NCBI GenBank assembly: GCA_958510875.1
Contig: OY294067.1
Coordinates: forward strand, 57,176,039 to 57,240,038
Origin: Endomychus coccineus
Taxonomy: Eukaryota > Arthropoda > Insecta > Coleoptera > Endomychidae
Length of the DNA: 64,000 nt
Direction: 5' to 3'
Made by a program: the position numbers and the translations under genes. Below are positions 62,884-64,000 of the stretch, piece by piece (positions within the stretch are counted from its first letter, which is position 1; every line of letters begins with the position of its first letter). A model generated the notes under the pieces. That model searched no databases and had not been told where the DNA came from. It saw nothing but the letters and a program-made list of their open reading frames with translations.

Positions 62884-63905
62884 TGTGGACTAATATTCGG
62901 CACAGCAATGGTATCTCCTATTTCAGGTACTATTGCTAACCTAGTTATGAAAGGCCTAGAGGAATCTGTAATAAATTCATTAAAATTTCAACCCGTATTC
63001 TTTAAACGGTATGTAGATGATTGCCTAATGTGTGTTTCCATTGACAAAATTGAGGAGATCTCAGAGAAAATAAAGAAACGTTTAAAAAAGTATGATATAA
63101 ATGTTGCGCATGAACCTACTAATTGTGTTGGGAAATATTTCTCAAATCTAGAACCTTCAATACCTAAAGATAAACAAACCCATACAGTATACAAATTAAA
63201 TTGTTTATATTGCGATGGGAGTTATACAGGAATCTCTAAATATTTACAAAAAGGAATGAATAGCCATAAGTATAGTACAAGAAACAAAAACTTAGAAAAT
63301 TCCACCGCACGTGCAAACACTGTTTTGATTATAACCATAACCATCAATTCGATTACAAAAATGCTAATATTTTAACTAAGGTAATCAATCATTATGAAAT
63401 ATCTATTCTGGAGATGATTCACATAAGACGTGACTCCAAGTCTGTAAATTATAGAGCAGGCTTCAATCATTGAGTCAGATCTATACCAATTTTATTATTA
63501 AGACCCTTGCAAATTTCTACATGCCTCTTCATAATGATAAAAGTATATTTTAGGTAGAATGCTGAAATTGTAATATTTACAATAATGTCTGATAACCTTT
63601 TTATATTACCTCATAGATCTTTAACATCTGAGTCGAAAGTGGATACTTGACCGTTATATTTTTGGTTTCAGTCGTATACAAAGATTGCTTGACATGACTT
63701 CGTATACTATAAGAAAATTGTTAAGCAGAAAATTCTTGATACATATTCATATAATTAAAACAATGATGTGTTACAATGTCGATTACTCATATTTCTGTTC
63801 ATTTGTGAGCATTTTTAATTTAAATTGGTGCGATAAGGACGCTTTGTCCAGATACAATTAGTAAGAATAAATTCCGTTTTCGACATTGATACGTCTTCTG
63901 ATGAT
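62884..63905 (+). pseudogene. Penelope-like element relic, plus strand
   Basis: 5'-truncated copy facing away from the one at 61040-62800. The 155-codon open segment (62908-63375) has MVSPISGTIANLVMKGLEES, then PVFFKRYVDDCLMCV, a reverse-transcriptase catalytic box (YVDD). It then enters a GIY-YIG-like endonuclease (TVYKLNCLYCDGSYTGISKY). A shift near 63305 breaks the frame; the other frame continues with a conserved C-terminal segment of His/Asn-rich sequence and NILTKVINHYEISILEMIHI to about 63460. The region past 63800 has the terminal repeat (ATTGGTGCGATAAGGAC) and stops inside a hammerhead core at 63893-63905. Confidence 0.75.
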
Positions 63906-64000
63906 AGATGGATAAACTTTATTGAAATTACCATTGAAATCATTCACAAAGTTATAAACTTATACCTGAACCTAACCTTAATACTAAACTAGAATATAAA

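Overview
This is eukaryotic, very probably insect, genomic DNA. It is AT-rich, its one host gene has introns with GT/AG ends, it has patches of the arthropod telomeric word TTAGG, and its transposons (mariner, piggyBac, Jockey/CR1-type LINEs, Penelope-like elements, Polinton) are typical of insects. A beetle is a reasonable guess, but the sequence does not prove it.

One host gene is recognisable. It encodes an acyl-CoA desaturase on the minus strand, with five coding exons between 33409 and 10307. The exons splice in frame to 350 codons with three histidine boxes. Nearly everything else is repeat-derived.

Layout: 0.4-3.7 kb is a nest of inverted repeats around a broken TE-associated gene and a fold-back mariner. 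5.2-7.0 kb is a LINE reverse transcriptase split by a TA-flanked inverted-repeat element. 8.4-9.9 kb is a fold-back element whose relative lies at 49.8-51.2 kb. 10.3-33.4 kb is the desaturase. 33.8-37.5 kb is a DNA transposon candidate with a DUF7869-like protein and repeated subterminal motifs. 38.4-41.6 kb is a dead piggyBac split by a 2.1-kb mariner. 44.2-45.2 kb is an inverted-repeat element holding TTAGG tracts. 46-55 kb holds LINE relics and Penelope-type ends with hammerhead ribozyme folds. 55.4-59.5 kb is a satellite array. 61-63.9 kb is two divergent Penelope-like relics.

The main discovery is a complete-looking Polinton/Maverick at 16209-26021, inside intron 2 of the desaturase and antisense to it. 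It has AG...CT ends, a 6-bp TAGTCC target duplication and long terminal inverted repeats. It carries eight genes plus one small ORF, all on the plus strand: packaging ATPase, a DUF8207-type protein, a fibre-like coiled-coil protein, integrase with chromodomain, a phospholipase A2-domain minor virion protein, a frameshifted adenain-type protease, a penton-like minor capsid protein and the major capsid protein. It has no protein-primed DNA polymerase B, nor room for one between the last genes and the repeats. It therefore keeps integration and virion genes but not the replicative polymerase. Hammerhead ribozyme folds at five or six places and a satellite that has amplified a small Penelope-end insertion are further points of interest.
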